Part shown: one piece after another, positions 44,994 through 55,953 of the stretch
Layout: each line of letters starts with the position of its first letter
Position numbering within the stretch: the stretch's first letter is position 1
DNA from: Chytridium lagenaria
Taxonomy: Eukaryota; Chytridiomycota; Chytridiomycetes; Chytridiales; Chytridiaceae
Length of the DNA stretch: 64,000 nucleotides
NCBI GenBank assembly: GCA_025449115.1
Contig: JAHLKC010000128.1
Coordinates: forward strand, 55,299-119,298
Reading direction: 5' to 3'
Notes under the pieces: generated by a model
What the model was told of the DNA's origin: nothing
Databases searched by the model: none
Seen by the model: only the letters and a program-made list of their open reading frames with translations
Position numbers and translations under genes: made by a program

Positions 44994-45798
44994 GTTTTTA
45001 CATATAAACGGCGGTCACTAGGTCAATGTGCATGTGTGGTCGAGATGTGTGTTGTTTATTGTCAATTCCTCATGTTGATAGTTATTGTTTTTAGTTGTGT
45101 TTTTAGTGTTTATCATAAAAAGAATAAAGTTGAATAGATTTATGTTCACCCTCTGAAGACCTGGACTAGGCTATTGCACACCCCAGGCCAGGCCGCCCTA
45201 GGGGCAGTGCTTTCTCTTTCTGTTTGAATATTCAATATTGTTGCTATGAGTTCCACCAGTGGGCGCTCAGGTAAGCGCGCCACTGGGGAAGGCTGCATAC
45301 ACTTTAAACCAAGGTATGAGTCTAAGAAGGCTTGAGCCCTGGATAGACGCCTCTGTGGCATGATTCCTTCGAAAGTTTGGCTAGTATAACCACCTATGTT
45401 CTATTTCCGATGGCTATGACAGGCCTTCTAGTTGCCTGTGAGTGGGAGAGCGGCATGAGCAGAGTCCTAGGTAGATGATGTCAGATTAGAACATGTTAAA
45501 ACGGCTTACTGCGATTTGTTGCACCTTGCGGACCATCCTTCCATAGGTTCCCTCAATCCCGACAACATGATAGATTGATGGAATGTGATGGGTGATGGTT
45601 TGGGCGATGGATGGACAACCAAACAAAAGTATACAAAAGTTAATAAACGGTCTGCAGAAGCTCATTGACTGTTTTGAATTACTATAGACTGAGGGGCTTA
45701 TTGGCTCTTTTACATGATTGGCTGTTTTAGACTATGTGAAGTGATGGTACGGTATGGCAAGTAGGCCTAAATTCATGATTTCACAAATGTGCTGTTTG
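44994..45798. other. Unassigned stretch in the transposon island
   Basis: No gene or repeat recognised. Short frames such as one near 45146-45361 lack support. Confidence 0.35.
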
Positions 45799-46290
45799 TG
45801 TTGAATACTTCTTGTTCACGGGGCTCAATTAAAACAAAGTTAAACGCACTTTTGCTTGAACAACGTTTTAATTTATTTCGACTCAAAACACAAGTCTTTA
45901 AAAACTCAAACAAAACAGGCAAGTAATGAGGAAAGACAACACAAAGGTAAACCTATCGGAGACGCGTACACTCACGCGTTAAACTCTCCACTACAAAGAT
46001 AAACAAATCAGAGAGCCTTGACAGGAGCAAAGGGAATAAAGGCTAGAAGGGAATGTCCAATCACAAACAGGTAGAGTTATAATTAAACTGGCATAAAGAA
46101 AATTAACCAACCACGGAAGGTAAATCAAAGTGGGAAGTTCAAATGAGTCCAGAAAGTAAATTAGAATTCCAGTCCTCAATTCCAATGACGTGTAAATTCC
46201 AGGGCACTCTAGTGTTGCGGCTGACCCCGCGGACTAATGGTGCGAGTGATCCTGACGCGTCCTTGTGAGTCAAGTGAGCGAAACCAAACA
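45799..46290 (+). mobile_element. Solo LTR, family A, copy 1
   Basis: 492 bp starting TGTTGAATACTTCTTGTTCA and ending GAGCGAAACCAAACA. It matches two further copies at 48696-49147 and 57617-58123 along its length, sharing CACGGGGCT, CTCACGCGTTAAACTCTCC and GACTAATGGTGCGAGTGATC. TG...CA ends and the absence of internal sequence indicate a solo LTR. Its flanks (gtttg, catgg) do not match, so the 5-bp target duplication has been lost or the boundary has changed. Confidence 0.7.
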
Positions 46291-46303
46291 CATGGCATTT
46301 GAG

Positions 46304-46652
46304 TGTAGGGGTTTACGGGGCTCTTGTAATTACACAGAATAACTAATAAACTAATAATACGAATGTAAACTGGTGACAAGGTCTCCAGAGGTGACACTGA
46401 ATAATACTGATGACAACTAACTTCTTATTATTAAGCGCTTCCAAAACACTACTGGTAAAATACGAGGGTGGCACTCCTAACAAGGTCTCATGACCCGTTT
46501 ATTCCTCATTGTCACAAACAAAAAATGTAAAGCAACTTAATCAAATAACGTGCGGGGATTAACGTGGGGGGATTAACACTGACTCAAATGGTGTGAGCAG
46601 CAAAATGAATAAGAAATTTAAACTAAGAAATTCAGTGAGTAAACAGTGCATT
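46304..46652 (-). mobile_element. Diverged copia LTR (family B), minus orientation
   Basis: Starts TGTAGGGGTTTACGGGGCTC, nearly the same terminus as the complete copia element's LTR, and is the inverted counterpart of 44575-44993. It lies 13 bp from the family A LTR. The right boundary is approximate. No internal sequence is attached. Confidence 0.6.
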
Positions 46653-46705
46653 GCCGTGATACGTTTGCCATACATCGCATTGTATTGCTTTGAAGTTTCC
46701 TACAT

Positions 46706-48690
46706 TCATAATAAATTCGTATATATAAGCTTCCTACTTACCACCCATAATTGACTGCCATTCATTTCCTCCCAACCTGAAAAATCCAAAACGTCAGCAA
46801 CTCTGGCAAGAACATGTGCCTGGTCTGTCAAATAGATCATATCCGGAATTTTCCGAACCTCTTTTGCTTTCCCCTTGGATTCCGCCTTCTTAGTTGCCTT
46901 CATCTTCTTTGAAGGTTGTGGGGATTTGGGTCAACTTGATAGTATAAGCTTGATCAAATTGAAATGACAAACCCACCAGATGCTTCTTCACGGAGTCGTT
47001 TTTTCACATGAGCCTTTGTCACTGCTGCGGGGTCCTTCTTCGTTTTCGCAGTTTTCTTAGAGGAAGATTTCTACGGCTTGTCTGCCTCCTCTTCCGAATT
47101 ATAGTCTTCCGAGTCTTCTACAACACTGCGACCTAACAACGTTAGGATTAAGAGTGAAGAAAAGACTAGTATAACCCTTACCCTTACCCTTGTTAGTACC
47201 GCGCTTGACTGCTACGGTCTCCTCCTAGTCCGTCTCCTCTGCTGTCTCCTCCGCTCCTTCTCTCTCCTTCGCCTCCTCGCCAGCCTTTTCTCCTGCTGCC
47301 TCTTCCGCCACCTCCTCCGCCACCTCCTCCGTTTTACCCTCCACAGCCATCTTCCCCTTTTTTACCACGGCTTTCTCAACTGCAACTGCCTCCTCCTCCC
47401 CAATTGTCCCCAACGGTTCACTGCTGACCTCGATAGGTTTCACTTGGTAGACAGATGCAGCCTCCTCACCAGCCTTCTCTCCTGCGGTCTCCTTCGCCTC
47501 CTCGCCAGCCTTTTCTCCTGCTGCCTCTTCCGCCACCTCCTCCGTTTCACCCTCCACAGCCATCTTCCCCTTTTTTACCACGGCTTTCTCAACTGCAACT
47601 GCCTCCTCCTCCCCCGTTGTCCCCGACGATTCACTGCTGATCTCGATAGGTTTAACTTGGGAGTCAGATGCCGTTGCCTTGCTGACCTTGGCCGGGGTTT
47701 GGGGTTTGGCAGCGGGTTGAGATTTAGAGGGAGCGCTCCCCTTGCTGAGTGCAACAGCTTGAGGTTTAGCGGACGAAGCAACGACCTTATCTAACATCAG
47801 AAGTTAGTGATCGCTTTTAGATTGTATAAATATGCCAAAGTCGGGCAAACATGGCCTTGTACGCCGGCGCACGTCCGGCCCGGCCCAATACGGTCTGCAC
47901 CGGCCGCATACAAACGTAAAGAAGATGGCCCGGCCCAATACGGTCCGCACCGGCCGTACACAAACGTAAAGAAGATGAACTCACCTTTAAGTGCTTTTGG
48001 TACGGGCTTTTCTTCCTGCGGAATCTCTTCCAGCCCTAAATGTACTTTAGTCAAAGAAAAACTTCAGAAAACACTTTTGAGAACCTACCCATATAATCCA
48101 AATGCATCGTTTTATCTTCTTTCGGGTTATAAATACCATGCTTGGGAGAGAGGGATCTTGACGAAGTAGACTTCTCCAGAACTCTGCGAGCCGCATCAAT
48201 TGTAGTGTTCAATCGTTGCGGACCAACTACGTTCGCAACTTTTGAAGAAGAGAGAGCCGCGCGGAAGGTGGGATTTTGCAATACATCCAGGGCAACAGCT
48301 TGTTGGACCATGGGGTTCTCAAAGACAGCTTTGGAGTCGGCCGCCAAAGAAACAGGTTCAGTAGTCGACTCTTTCTTGCCTGGTGCAAAGAGTAACTGAC
48401 GTGACAAGTGGTTTTAGTTTATTTTGCTTTGTAACGGAGGAAAATAAAACCTAACCCAACCTTGTTTTCGGAGAATCCTACGGTTTTTGATTTTGCCGCC
48501 GCACTCGGTTCTGTGCTCCTGTTCTTCGTTGCTTCCCGCTCTTCCTTTCGTATTTCTCCCTCGTTCTTAACTTTGATCTTAAACCCCTCGTCCTCCAGCT
48601 CCTCTATGTCTTCGTCGTTGTCATAAATGACTTTCACCGCGCCATTAGGAAGAATTGTTACTCCCGTCACTTTGTTCTTCTCCGGCGGTG
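46706..48690 (-). CDS. Hypothetical Lys/Glu-rich repeat protein, 5' end interrupted by an LTR
   Basis: A minus-strand gene with several short introns. Exons read VTGVTILPNGAVKVIYDNDE and DEGFKIKVKNEGEIRKEE, then KAVFENPMVQQAVALDVLQN and TTIDAARRVLEKSTSSRSLS, then a Lys/Glu/Ala-rich exon holding two 71-residue repeats (KPIEISSESSGTTGEEE, AVEKAVVKKGKMAVEGETEE). A basic nuclear-like part and a last segment RKIPDMIYLTDQAHVLARVA, FSGWEEMNGSQLW follow. I do not recognise the family. Two in-frame TAG codons sit at apparent exon joins (about 47228 and 47071), so it is either spliced there or broken. The 5' side ends at a family A LTR starting at 48696, so the first exon or promoter is displaced. Confidence 0.45.
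47228..47653 (-). repeat. Two-unit 213-bp in-frame coding repeat
   Basis: The same block recurs at a 213-bp distance (CCACAGCCATCTTCCCC at 47341 and again at 47554), giving two 71-residue repeats that differ by a few substitutions. The period is divisible by three, so the frame is kept. Confidence 0.7.
47877..47977. repeat. GC-rich 50-bp tandem repeat in an intron
   Basis: GGCCCGGCCCAATACGGTCT at about 47877 recurs at 47927 with a few changes, each unit ending in CAAACGTAAAGAAGAT. It is far richer in G+C than the surrounding DNA, preceded by ACGCCGGCGCACGTCCGG. It lies between coding exons of the Lys/Glu-rich gene. Confidence 0.65.
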
Positions 48691-48695
48691 GAACG

Positions 48696-49147
48696 TGTTG
48701 AAGACTTGTTGTTCACGGGGCTCAATTAGAACAAAGTTAAACACACTTTTGCTCGAACAACGTTCTTGATTTATTTCGACTCAAAACGCGAGTCTTTAAA
48801 TACTCAAACAAAACGAACAAGAGGAAAGAGAACACAAAGGTAAACCTATGGGAGACGCGTATACTCAAGCGTTAAACTCTCCATTACAAAGATAAACAAA
48901 TCAGAGAGCCTTGACGGGAACAACGGGAATAGAGGCTAGAAGGGAATGTCCAATCACAGACAGGTAGAATTATAATTAAACTGGCATAAAGAAAATAAAC
49001 CAATCAAGGAAGGTAAATCAAATTGGGAAATTTAAATGAGTACAGAGAGTGAATTAGAAGTCCAGTGGGCGCGTTCGCGCTCAACTCTTACGACGCGTAA
49101 ATTCCAGAGCACTCTAGTGTTGCGCCCGACGCCGGGGACTAATGGTG
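48696..49147 (+). mobile_element. LTR family A, copy 2, truncated at its right end
   Basis: Starts TGTTGAAGACTTGTTGTTCA and follows copies 1 and 3 up to GGACTAATGGTGC, where the last 40-50 bp (GAGTGATCC to the CA end) are missing. The left edge falls right at the 5' end of the Lys/Glu-rich gene. Confidence 0.7.
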
Positions 49148-49929
49148 CTTAACTTTACCTCGTTAAGCTTCGTTTTAAGCGAAGATCGAGTCTTTGGGTC
49201 CAATTGTCGCATCCGATGTTATGCTCTTAAGCATCTGGGCGAAGGAACCCTTAAAGGCACCCTTCACTCCAGAACTTGCAGCTCATCCCGGCATTAACTC
49301 AAACTTAAGCGGTGGCAACTTCAAGAATGCTGCGATGAAAGTTAATGTAAAGCTTAACTTAATGTTTGTATATACTTTTCCCTGTACACATTGGTAGTCT
49401 TGTGATATTCCTCACGACGACTGACGGCAGGTTCGAGATGCTAACGACGGCGGATGCTGATGCAGAGGTGGAGGATTGAACTTTAAAGTCAAAGCCTTGC
49501 ATGGCACTCGCAGTCAACTTCAAAAGTATTTCTTCATTTGTAATACGGAGTGCGAAACTCAAAAACGGGCATCGGAGTCCGTGACCACCACTACTCCTGT
49601 CCATGAGTTGGTCGGGAGGTCTCGGTTGGAGCATGGACAGTACATTCTTTTTCTTTTGTCAAATTCTCTTCTTCTGGTATCGGATTTTTTTAGAATATGA
49701 TGGTATCACATGGCCCAGCACGTACGTTGACAATCTTGTTTGAAAAAGAGAACATTTGCTAAAAAAGGGCTAAAAAAATTGCTAAGTCCCTCTTGGCCGT
49801 ATCCGCATGGGTACGTCTTTCTTGACCATAACCGCACGTGTACGCCCAAAGATGTCCAATTTATTAAATATGTTTTAAACCATTTGTTATTGCAATTGAT
49901 AATTACCGAAGGATATTTAATATCGTAGC
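49148..49929. other. Unassigned stretch between LTR copy 2 and the copia element
   Basis: No supportable gene. It has AAGCTTAACTT-like motifs near 49150 and 49350 and no clear match elsewhere in the window. Confidence 0.35.
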
Positions 49930-49934
49930 CCTTT

Positions 49935-50330
49935 TGTAGGGGTTACGGGGCTCAATTGTAATTAAAATATAATGTATTAATAAAGAGAATTAAAGTATAA
50001 AAGGGTGATGGAGTCTCCAGCGGTGACAGGGAGGTAATTATACGAAACTTCCATATATTATTCTAACTACTTTCGCAATACATGTAGAGGGTGGGGATTT
50101 ACATCAGAACTCATGATCCGTAAATCCCTCCAAATTACGTATCATAAATTAAACATAAAGTAATAAAGTTAAAGGGATTAACGCATCCTCAAATGGAATG
50201 AGAAGCTTAATAAACTGATCAACTCAAAACTTAAATAACGCGTAAATAAATAGGTTCGGGGGAAAAATGACTTAGACAAAATAACGAATGTGGGTGAGTG
50301 AAACAAAATAGAAAGATGATAAACCCAACA
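49935..50330 (-). repeat. 3' LTR of copia element 1
   Basis: 396 bp, TG...CA ends, matched by 56796-57195. The adjoining minus-strand purine tract is the likely plus-strand primer. Confidence 0.93.
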
Positions 50331-50653
50331 TTCTCCCCTCAGCTTTCTAACCTTTGCAGTTTTAATCAACCACTTTAACCATCCCAAACTTTGCTCGTAA
50401 CTCTTCGAATTTCGGTCGAGGCAAAGCTTTCGTAAACAAGTCTGCAGGTTGCTCTTTCGTGTTCAGGTACTCCACGCGTATTTTCTTCGCGTTAACCCTA
50501 TCTCGTATGACGTGGAACCTTCTATCCACGTGTCGCGAGCTTTGCGATATTATCGGCGTGCTGGCGAGGGAATTTGCTGTCGTGTTGTCGCCTAAATCAC
50601 CGGAGGATCATTAAACGTATAACCCAACTCCCCCAGAAGTTGGCTGACCCATA

Positions 50654-51879
50654 TCATATGTGACGATGCTCACTAAGTGAAACATATTCAGCTTCGGCGG
50701 TAGACTGAGCCGTCGTTGCTTGCTTCTTCGTTCCCACACCACAGCTCCCCCATTCAAAGTAATTACAAATCCACTTGTTGACTTCATATGTCCGGATCAG
50801 TTTCCCATGTCGGCGTCTGCATATCCCACCAATTCCAGCTTGTCCTTTCGAGTATACTGAATGCCCAGCTGCTTCGTTTGCTGTAGGTAACCACACGTTC
50901 GGTAAAGCGCATCCCAATGCGCTGGGTAAGGGTTCTCTTGAAACCTAGCGCTCATCCCGAGCGCGAATGCTATATCAGGTCGAGTCCCAATCATCGCATG
51001 CATCAAGGATCCAGTTGTACTGTCGGTATCCTTGATTCTTCTCGTTCGTTTTCATTATCTCCCCTTCCATGTTCTTCAGGAGTTTCTTCACGGCGTCCAT
51101 TGGGGTATAGTGTAAAAGAGTTTTCGGTAATTCCAGCTTTTGACCCATCGTTTCGATGTATCTCTGCTGGAACACCACAATCTTCCCTTTTATACGATCA
51201 TAGCGACATTGCCACCCCAGGACGTATCGAAAACTTGGAGCTCTTGTACCTCGGTAACGTCTCATGAATCGTTTTTCTGATCGATCTAATTCCTCCTTGC
51301 TCGTCGACGCTTCTATGATATCATCAACGTACACTCCCTTCAAGGTGAGATCCTTGCCGTTTCGCTTGTAATAAAGACACGGATCCGCCGCTGAGCGAGT
51401 AAACTTCTCCTCGTCGACTTGGAGCGTGTTCAAGTCGGTGTTGAAACACATTGGTGCTTGAACGAGTCCGTAGAGACTCTTCATGCACAGGCACACCCAG
51501 TCTTCCTTCCCTTCAACGACGAATCCTTCAGGCTGTTCAATATATATCTCATGATCTTCCAACTTCCCATTCAAGAACGCGGTCTTGACGTCGTATTGTC
51601 GAATCTCCATGTTTTCTTGACAAGCGACCGCAAGCATCACTCTCAACGTCGCTTGCTTGATGACGGGTGCGAATTTCTCGTCATAGTCGATTCCTTGTTT
51701 TGCGAGTAACCTTTAGCAACAAATCTCGCTTTTCGTTTATCGAGATTTCCCAACTCATCTCGCTTTGTTTTGTACACCCATCCTGATTTAATAATCTTTC
51801 TCCCTTTAGGTCGGGGAACCAACCTCCATGTTCCCATCTCAACTAAACTTTTCATTTCTCCTCCATCGCTTTCCTCCAC
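50654..51879 (-). CDS. Copia reverse transcriptase and RNase H region
   Basis: RT motifs in order: SLVEMGTWRLVPRPKGRKII, KSGWVYKTKRDELGNLDKRK, IRQYDVKTAFLNGKLEDHEI (first catalytic Asp), MKSLYGLVQAPMCFN, then VYVDDIIEA holding the YVDD active site. Next are SFRYVLGWQCRYDRIKGKI and the connection segment GTRPDIAFALG. RNase H follows with VGYADADMG and STAEAEYVSLSE, the conserved Asp and Glu. Frame breaks near 51690, 50990 and 50815 separate the pieces. The region is otherwise well conserved and nearly identical to the copy at 63400-64000. Confidence 0.88.
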
Positions 51880-52337
51880 TCGTCCTTCTCCTTCCTACCC
51901 ATCGCTTCCTGGTAGGTCTTTGGTTCGTCGTCATCTTCTAACGATGCCGTGTTTGCTGATGGTCTAACCGTCCAAAACTCTCCAGGCTTCTTCTTGTTCC
52001 GTGATGACCTTCGAAGGGATGTTTCGTATGGCTCATCCAGGTCTTCACGGAAGTTTGGAACTCTTCTTCCACCGGATCGACGAACCGTAGGTGAGTGAGG
52101 TTCCTCTCTTTCTTCATCTTCATCGTCGTCGCGATCGGGTGTATGATAACTAACATTATCATCTTCGTCATCTTCAGACTCTTCGTCATTACGCCGTGTC
52201 AACTTCACTTCCACCAGAGCTTGACGAGTCTGTAGAGTAATCCGGTAAGTCTAGGTCGTTTTTCCATTCTTGAACCTCCCCTTCAAACTTTGATTCTCCC
52301 TTCTCTGCTTCCGCCGCCATTACTCCCTCGTTAAAAA

Positions 52338-53053
52338 TCACTGACTTGCTTCTAACCAACTTATTCGTTTGCAAATCCCAAAGGCGATAGCCCAGCGGCT
52401 CATACCCAACGAGAGCACACCGTCGTGCGTTAAATCTCCCTTCTTTCGTTGCTGCTTGGGTATCAAGACGAGTGCCAGGCAACCCCAACCACGAAGTCTC
52501 GACAAGTCAGGTTTCACTCCAGCGAATCTCTCAAGCGGCGTTGCATCTTGTTCGTTCGTTCGGGTTGGTGATCGGTTAATGAGGTAAGCTGCAGCCATCA
52601 CGGCTTCACCCCAAAAACGCGTTTCGAGTTTTGAAGAACTTAACATGCTTTTAGACCTCTCGTTCAAGGTCCTGTTCATCCGTTCGGCAACACCGTTCTG
52701 TTGCGGTGTGTACGGCATGGTGAAGTAAGTCGAATCCCATGCTCTAAGCACCAATCCTTCATTAGTTTGTTGTTGAATTCGCCGCCGTTGTCTGCCACGA
52801 TTTCAATGAGCTTCCTTTTGATTTTCTTCTCGGCTTCTTCTTTAAAACTTTTGATGAACTTGAATGACTCATTCTTCTTCTTGCACAGGTAAACGGTAAC
52901 GTAGTTTGTCGCGCTGTCGACGATGGTGAGGAAGTAACGTGCGCCGCCATTTGACGCGGTCTTCATAGGTCCAACGATGTCGACGTGGATTTTCTCGAGA
53001 GGCTCCTTGGCTTTCAACTCGTCGGGTTTGTCAGGAAATGATGTCCTTGTCAT
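52338..53053 (-). CDS. Copia integrase core
   Basis: The DDE core is complete: HVDIVGPMKTASNGG (first Asp), IVADNGGEFNNK (second Asp) and QQNGVAERMNRTLNERSK (Glu), with FWGEAVMAAAYLINRSPTR downstream. One frame break lies near 52740. The N-terminal zinc-binding part (WHLRMGHLGKKG and CEGCVDGK) is upstream and is present in three copies because of the triplication. Confidence 0.88.
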
Positions 53054-55953
53054 TTTCCCATCAACACAACCCTCACACAGGTAAGTGTCTCTTCATTCGT
53101 CATCTTGACCCCTTCGCTACCTTCATTAACTTCTTCACTCCCTTCTTTCCTAGATGACCCATCCGCAAGTGCCACTGGTGCGGTGTCAGAGACTTCTCGA
53201 CCTTTGCTGAGGCGTGCTTGGCTTGAATTCGATGACTTGATCAAGGTAAATGAGATTCTCTTTGCTGCTGTAGGTAACGTTGCAAGTGCTTGTGCTGACG
53301 GTTCTTTCTTTGGTTTAAGGTCGTATCCGTCGTCCTTCGGGAATATGTCAAGATCCTTCTTTCTCGCCATCCCAAGCGAGATCAGGTTCCGTCCGATGTT
53401 TGGTACGTATAACACGTTCTTGAGTATTAACGTTCCTGTTCTTTCGCCGTTTCTAATCTTCACTTCACAGTCACCAACTCCACGGGATTCAAGATTGCTG
53501 TTGTTGTCGGCAGTGCTGATGTTGCACTGGATGGAGCGGTAGTTCGACAGGATGTTGCGCTGGAACGTCATGTGGTGAGTGGCTCCAGAGTCTAACATCC
53601 ATCTGGTGTCTCTAGTCTGCGGACCGCCTTCCGAGCTCATGTTGACGGTAGGTACTGCTGCAACGAATACCACAGGATTTCCTCCGTTGTTGTTGTTCTG
53701 ATTGTTGTTTTGGTTTGCCAGGTTTGCATTAGGTCCTCGATTCCAACCACCTCGGCCTCGACCTCCTCTTCCGCGTCCTCCTCGACCACGGAAACCACCG
53801 CGACCTCTTCCACGGTAAAAACCTCTTCCTGCAGCCGCAGGTTGAGCTTGGGTTCGTTGTCTCTTTCATTTCTGTTGTCGTTATTTCTTCTCGCGCTCCA
53901 ACAGTCTCTTAAACGGTAACATAGTTTGTCGCGCTATCGACAATGGTGAGGAAGTAACGTGCGCCACCGTTTGACGCAGTCTTCATAGGTCAACGATATC
54001 GACGTGGACTTTCTCGAGAGGCTCCTTGGCCTTCAACTCGTCGGGTTTGTCAGGAAATGATGTCCTTGTCATTTTCCCATCAACACAACCCTCACACAAG
54101 TAAGTGTCATCTTCATTCGTCATCTTGACCCCCTTCGCTACCTTCATTAACTTCTTCACTCCCTTCTTTCCTAGGTGACCCATCCGCAAGTGCCACTGGT
54201 GCGGTGCCAGGGCTTCTCGACCTTTGCTGAGGAAGTGCTTGGCTTGAATTCGATGACTTGATCAAGGTAAATGAGGTTCTCTTTGCTGCTGTAGGTAACG
54301 TTGCAAGTGCTTGTGCTGACGGTTCTTTCTTAGGTTTCAGGTCGTATCCGTCGTCCTTCGGAATATGTCAAGATCCTTCTTTCTCGCCATCCCAAGCGAG
54401 ATCAGGTTCCGTCCGATGTTTGGTACGTATAACACGTTCTTGAGTATTAACGTTCCTGTTCTTTCGCCGTTTCTAATCTTCACTTCACAGTCACCAACTC
54501 CACAGGATTCAAGATTGCTGTTGTTGTCGGCAGTGCTGATGTTGCACTGGATGGAGCGATAGTTCGACAGGACGTTGCGCTGGAACGTCATGTGGTGAGT
54601 TGCTCCAGAGTCTAACATCCATCTGGTGTCTCTAGTCTGCGGACGCCTTCCGAGCTCATGTTGACGGTAGGTACTGCTGCAACGAATACTACAGGATTTC
54701 CTCCGTTGTTGTTGTTCTGATTGTTGTTTTGGTTTGCCAGGTTTGCATTGGGTCCTCGATTCCAACCACCTCGGCCTCGACCTCCTCTTCCGCGTCCTCC
54801 TCGACCACGAAAACCACCGCGGCCTCTTCCACGGTAAAACCTCTTCGTGCAGCCGCAGGTTGAGCTTGGGGTTCGTTGTCTCTTTCATTTCTGTTGTCGT
54901 TATTCTTCTCGCGCTCCAACAGTCTCTTAAACGGTAACATAGTTTGTCGCGCTATCGACAATGGTGAGGAAGTAACGTGCGCCACCGTTTGACGCAGTCT
55001 TCATAGGTCCAACGATATCGACGTGGACTTTCTCGAGAGGCTCCTTGGCCTTCAACTCGTCGGGTTTGTCAGGAAATGATGTCCTTGTCATTTTCCCATC
55101 AACACAACCCTCACACAAGTAAGTGTCATCTTCATTCGTCATCTTGACCCCTTCGCTACCTTCATTAACTTCTTCACTCCCTTCTTTCCTAGGTGACCCA
55201 TCCGCAAGTGCCACTGGTGCGGTGCCAGGGCCTTCTCGACCTTTGCTGAGGAAGTGCTTGGCTTGAATTCGATGACTTGATCAAGGTAAATGAGGTTCTC
55301 TTTGCTGCTGTAGGTAAACGTTGCAAGTGCTTGTGCTGACGGTTCTTTCTTAGGTTTCAGGTCGTATCCGTCGTCCTTCGGGAATATGTCAAGATCCTTC
55401 TTTCTCGCCATCCCAAGCGAGATCAGGTTCCGTCCGATGTTTGGTACGTATAACACGTTCTTGAGTATTAACGTTCCTGTTCTTTCGCCGTTTCTAATCT
55501 TCACTTCACAGTCCACCAACTCCACAGGATTCAAGATTGCTGTTGTTGTCGGCAGTGCTGATGTTGCACTGGATGGAGCGATAGTTCGACAGGACGTTGC
55601 GCTGGAACGTCATGTGGTGAGTTGCTCCAGAGTCTAACATCCATCTGGTGTCTCTAGTCTGCGGACCGCCTTCCGAGCTCATGTTGACGGTAGGTACTGC
55701 TGCAACGAATACTACAGGATTTCCTCCGTTGTTGTTGTTCTGATTGTTGTTTTGGTTTGCCAGGTTTGCATTGGGTCCTCGATTCCAACCACCTCGGCCT
55801 CGACCTCCTCTTCCGCGTCCTCCTCGACCACGAAAACCACCGCGGCCTCTTCCACGGTAAAAACCTCTTCGTGCAGCCGCAGGTTGAGCTTGGGGTTCGT
55901 TGTCTCTTTCATTTCTGTTGTCGTTATTTCTTCTCGCGCTCCAACAGTCTCTT
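52891..55953 (-). repeat. Tandem triplication of about 1,020 bp inside the copia element
   Basis: Units A 52891-53910, B 53911-54928 and C 54929-55953. Each runs, in element sense, from the Gly/Arg-rich tail of gag through the protease (LDSGATHHMTF) and GAG-pre-integrase zinc motif to the first integrase Asp. Both junctions have the same break, CAACAGTCTCTT joined to AAACGGTAAC, with almost no shared sequence at the crossover. Units B and C share variants (TGCCAG, CACAGGATTC, GATATCGACGTGGACT) that differ from unit A. Unit A instead agrees with the second copia copy at 61-62.4 kb (CACGGGATTC equivalent). Confidence 0.9.

Noticed and set aside
45146..45361. 71-residue minus-strand frame
   Set aside because: No conserved words, no splice context, and it lies in transposon-derived sequence.
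47441..47794. Cys/Leu-rich plus-strand frame
   Set aside because: Antisense of the Lys/Glu-rich repeat exon; no independent support.
46706..48690. Reassigned TAG codon
   Set aside because: TAG ends the frataxin and GatB frames at the expected places, so it is a normal stop here. The in-frame TAGs in this gene lie near probable splice junctions.
42626..49934. CRISPR array or bacterial operon
   Set aside because: Repeats here are LTRs and tandem coding repeats without regular spacers, and the window is eukaryotic.
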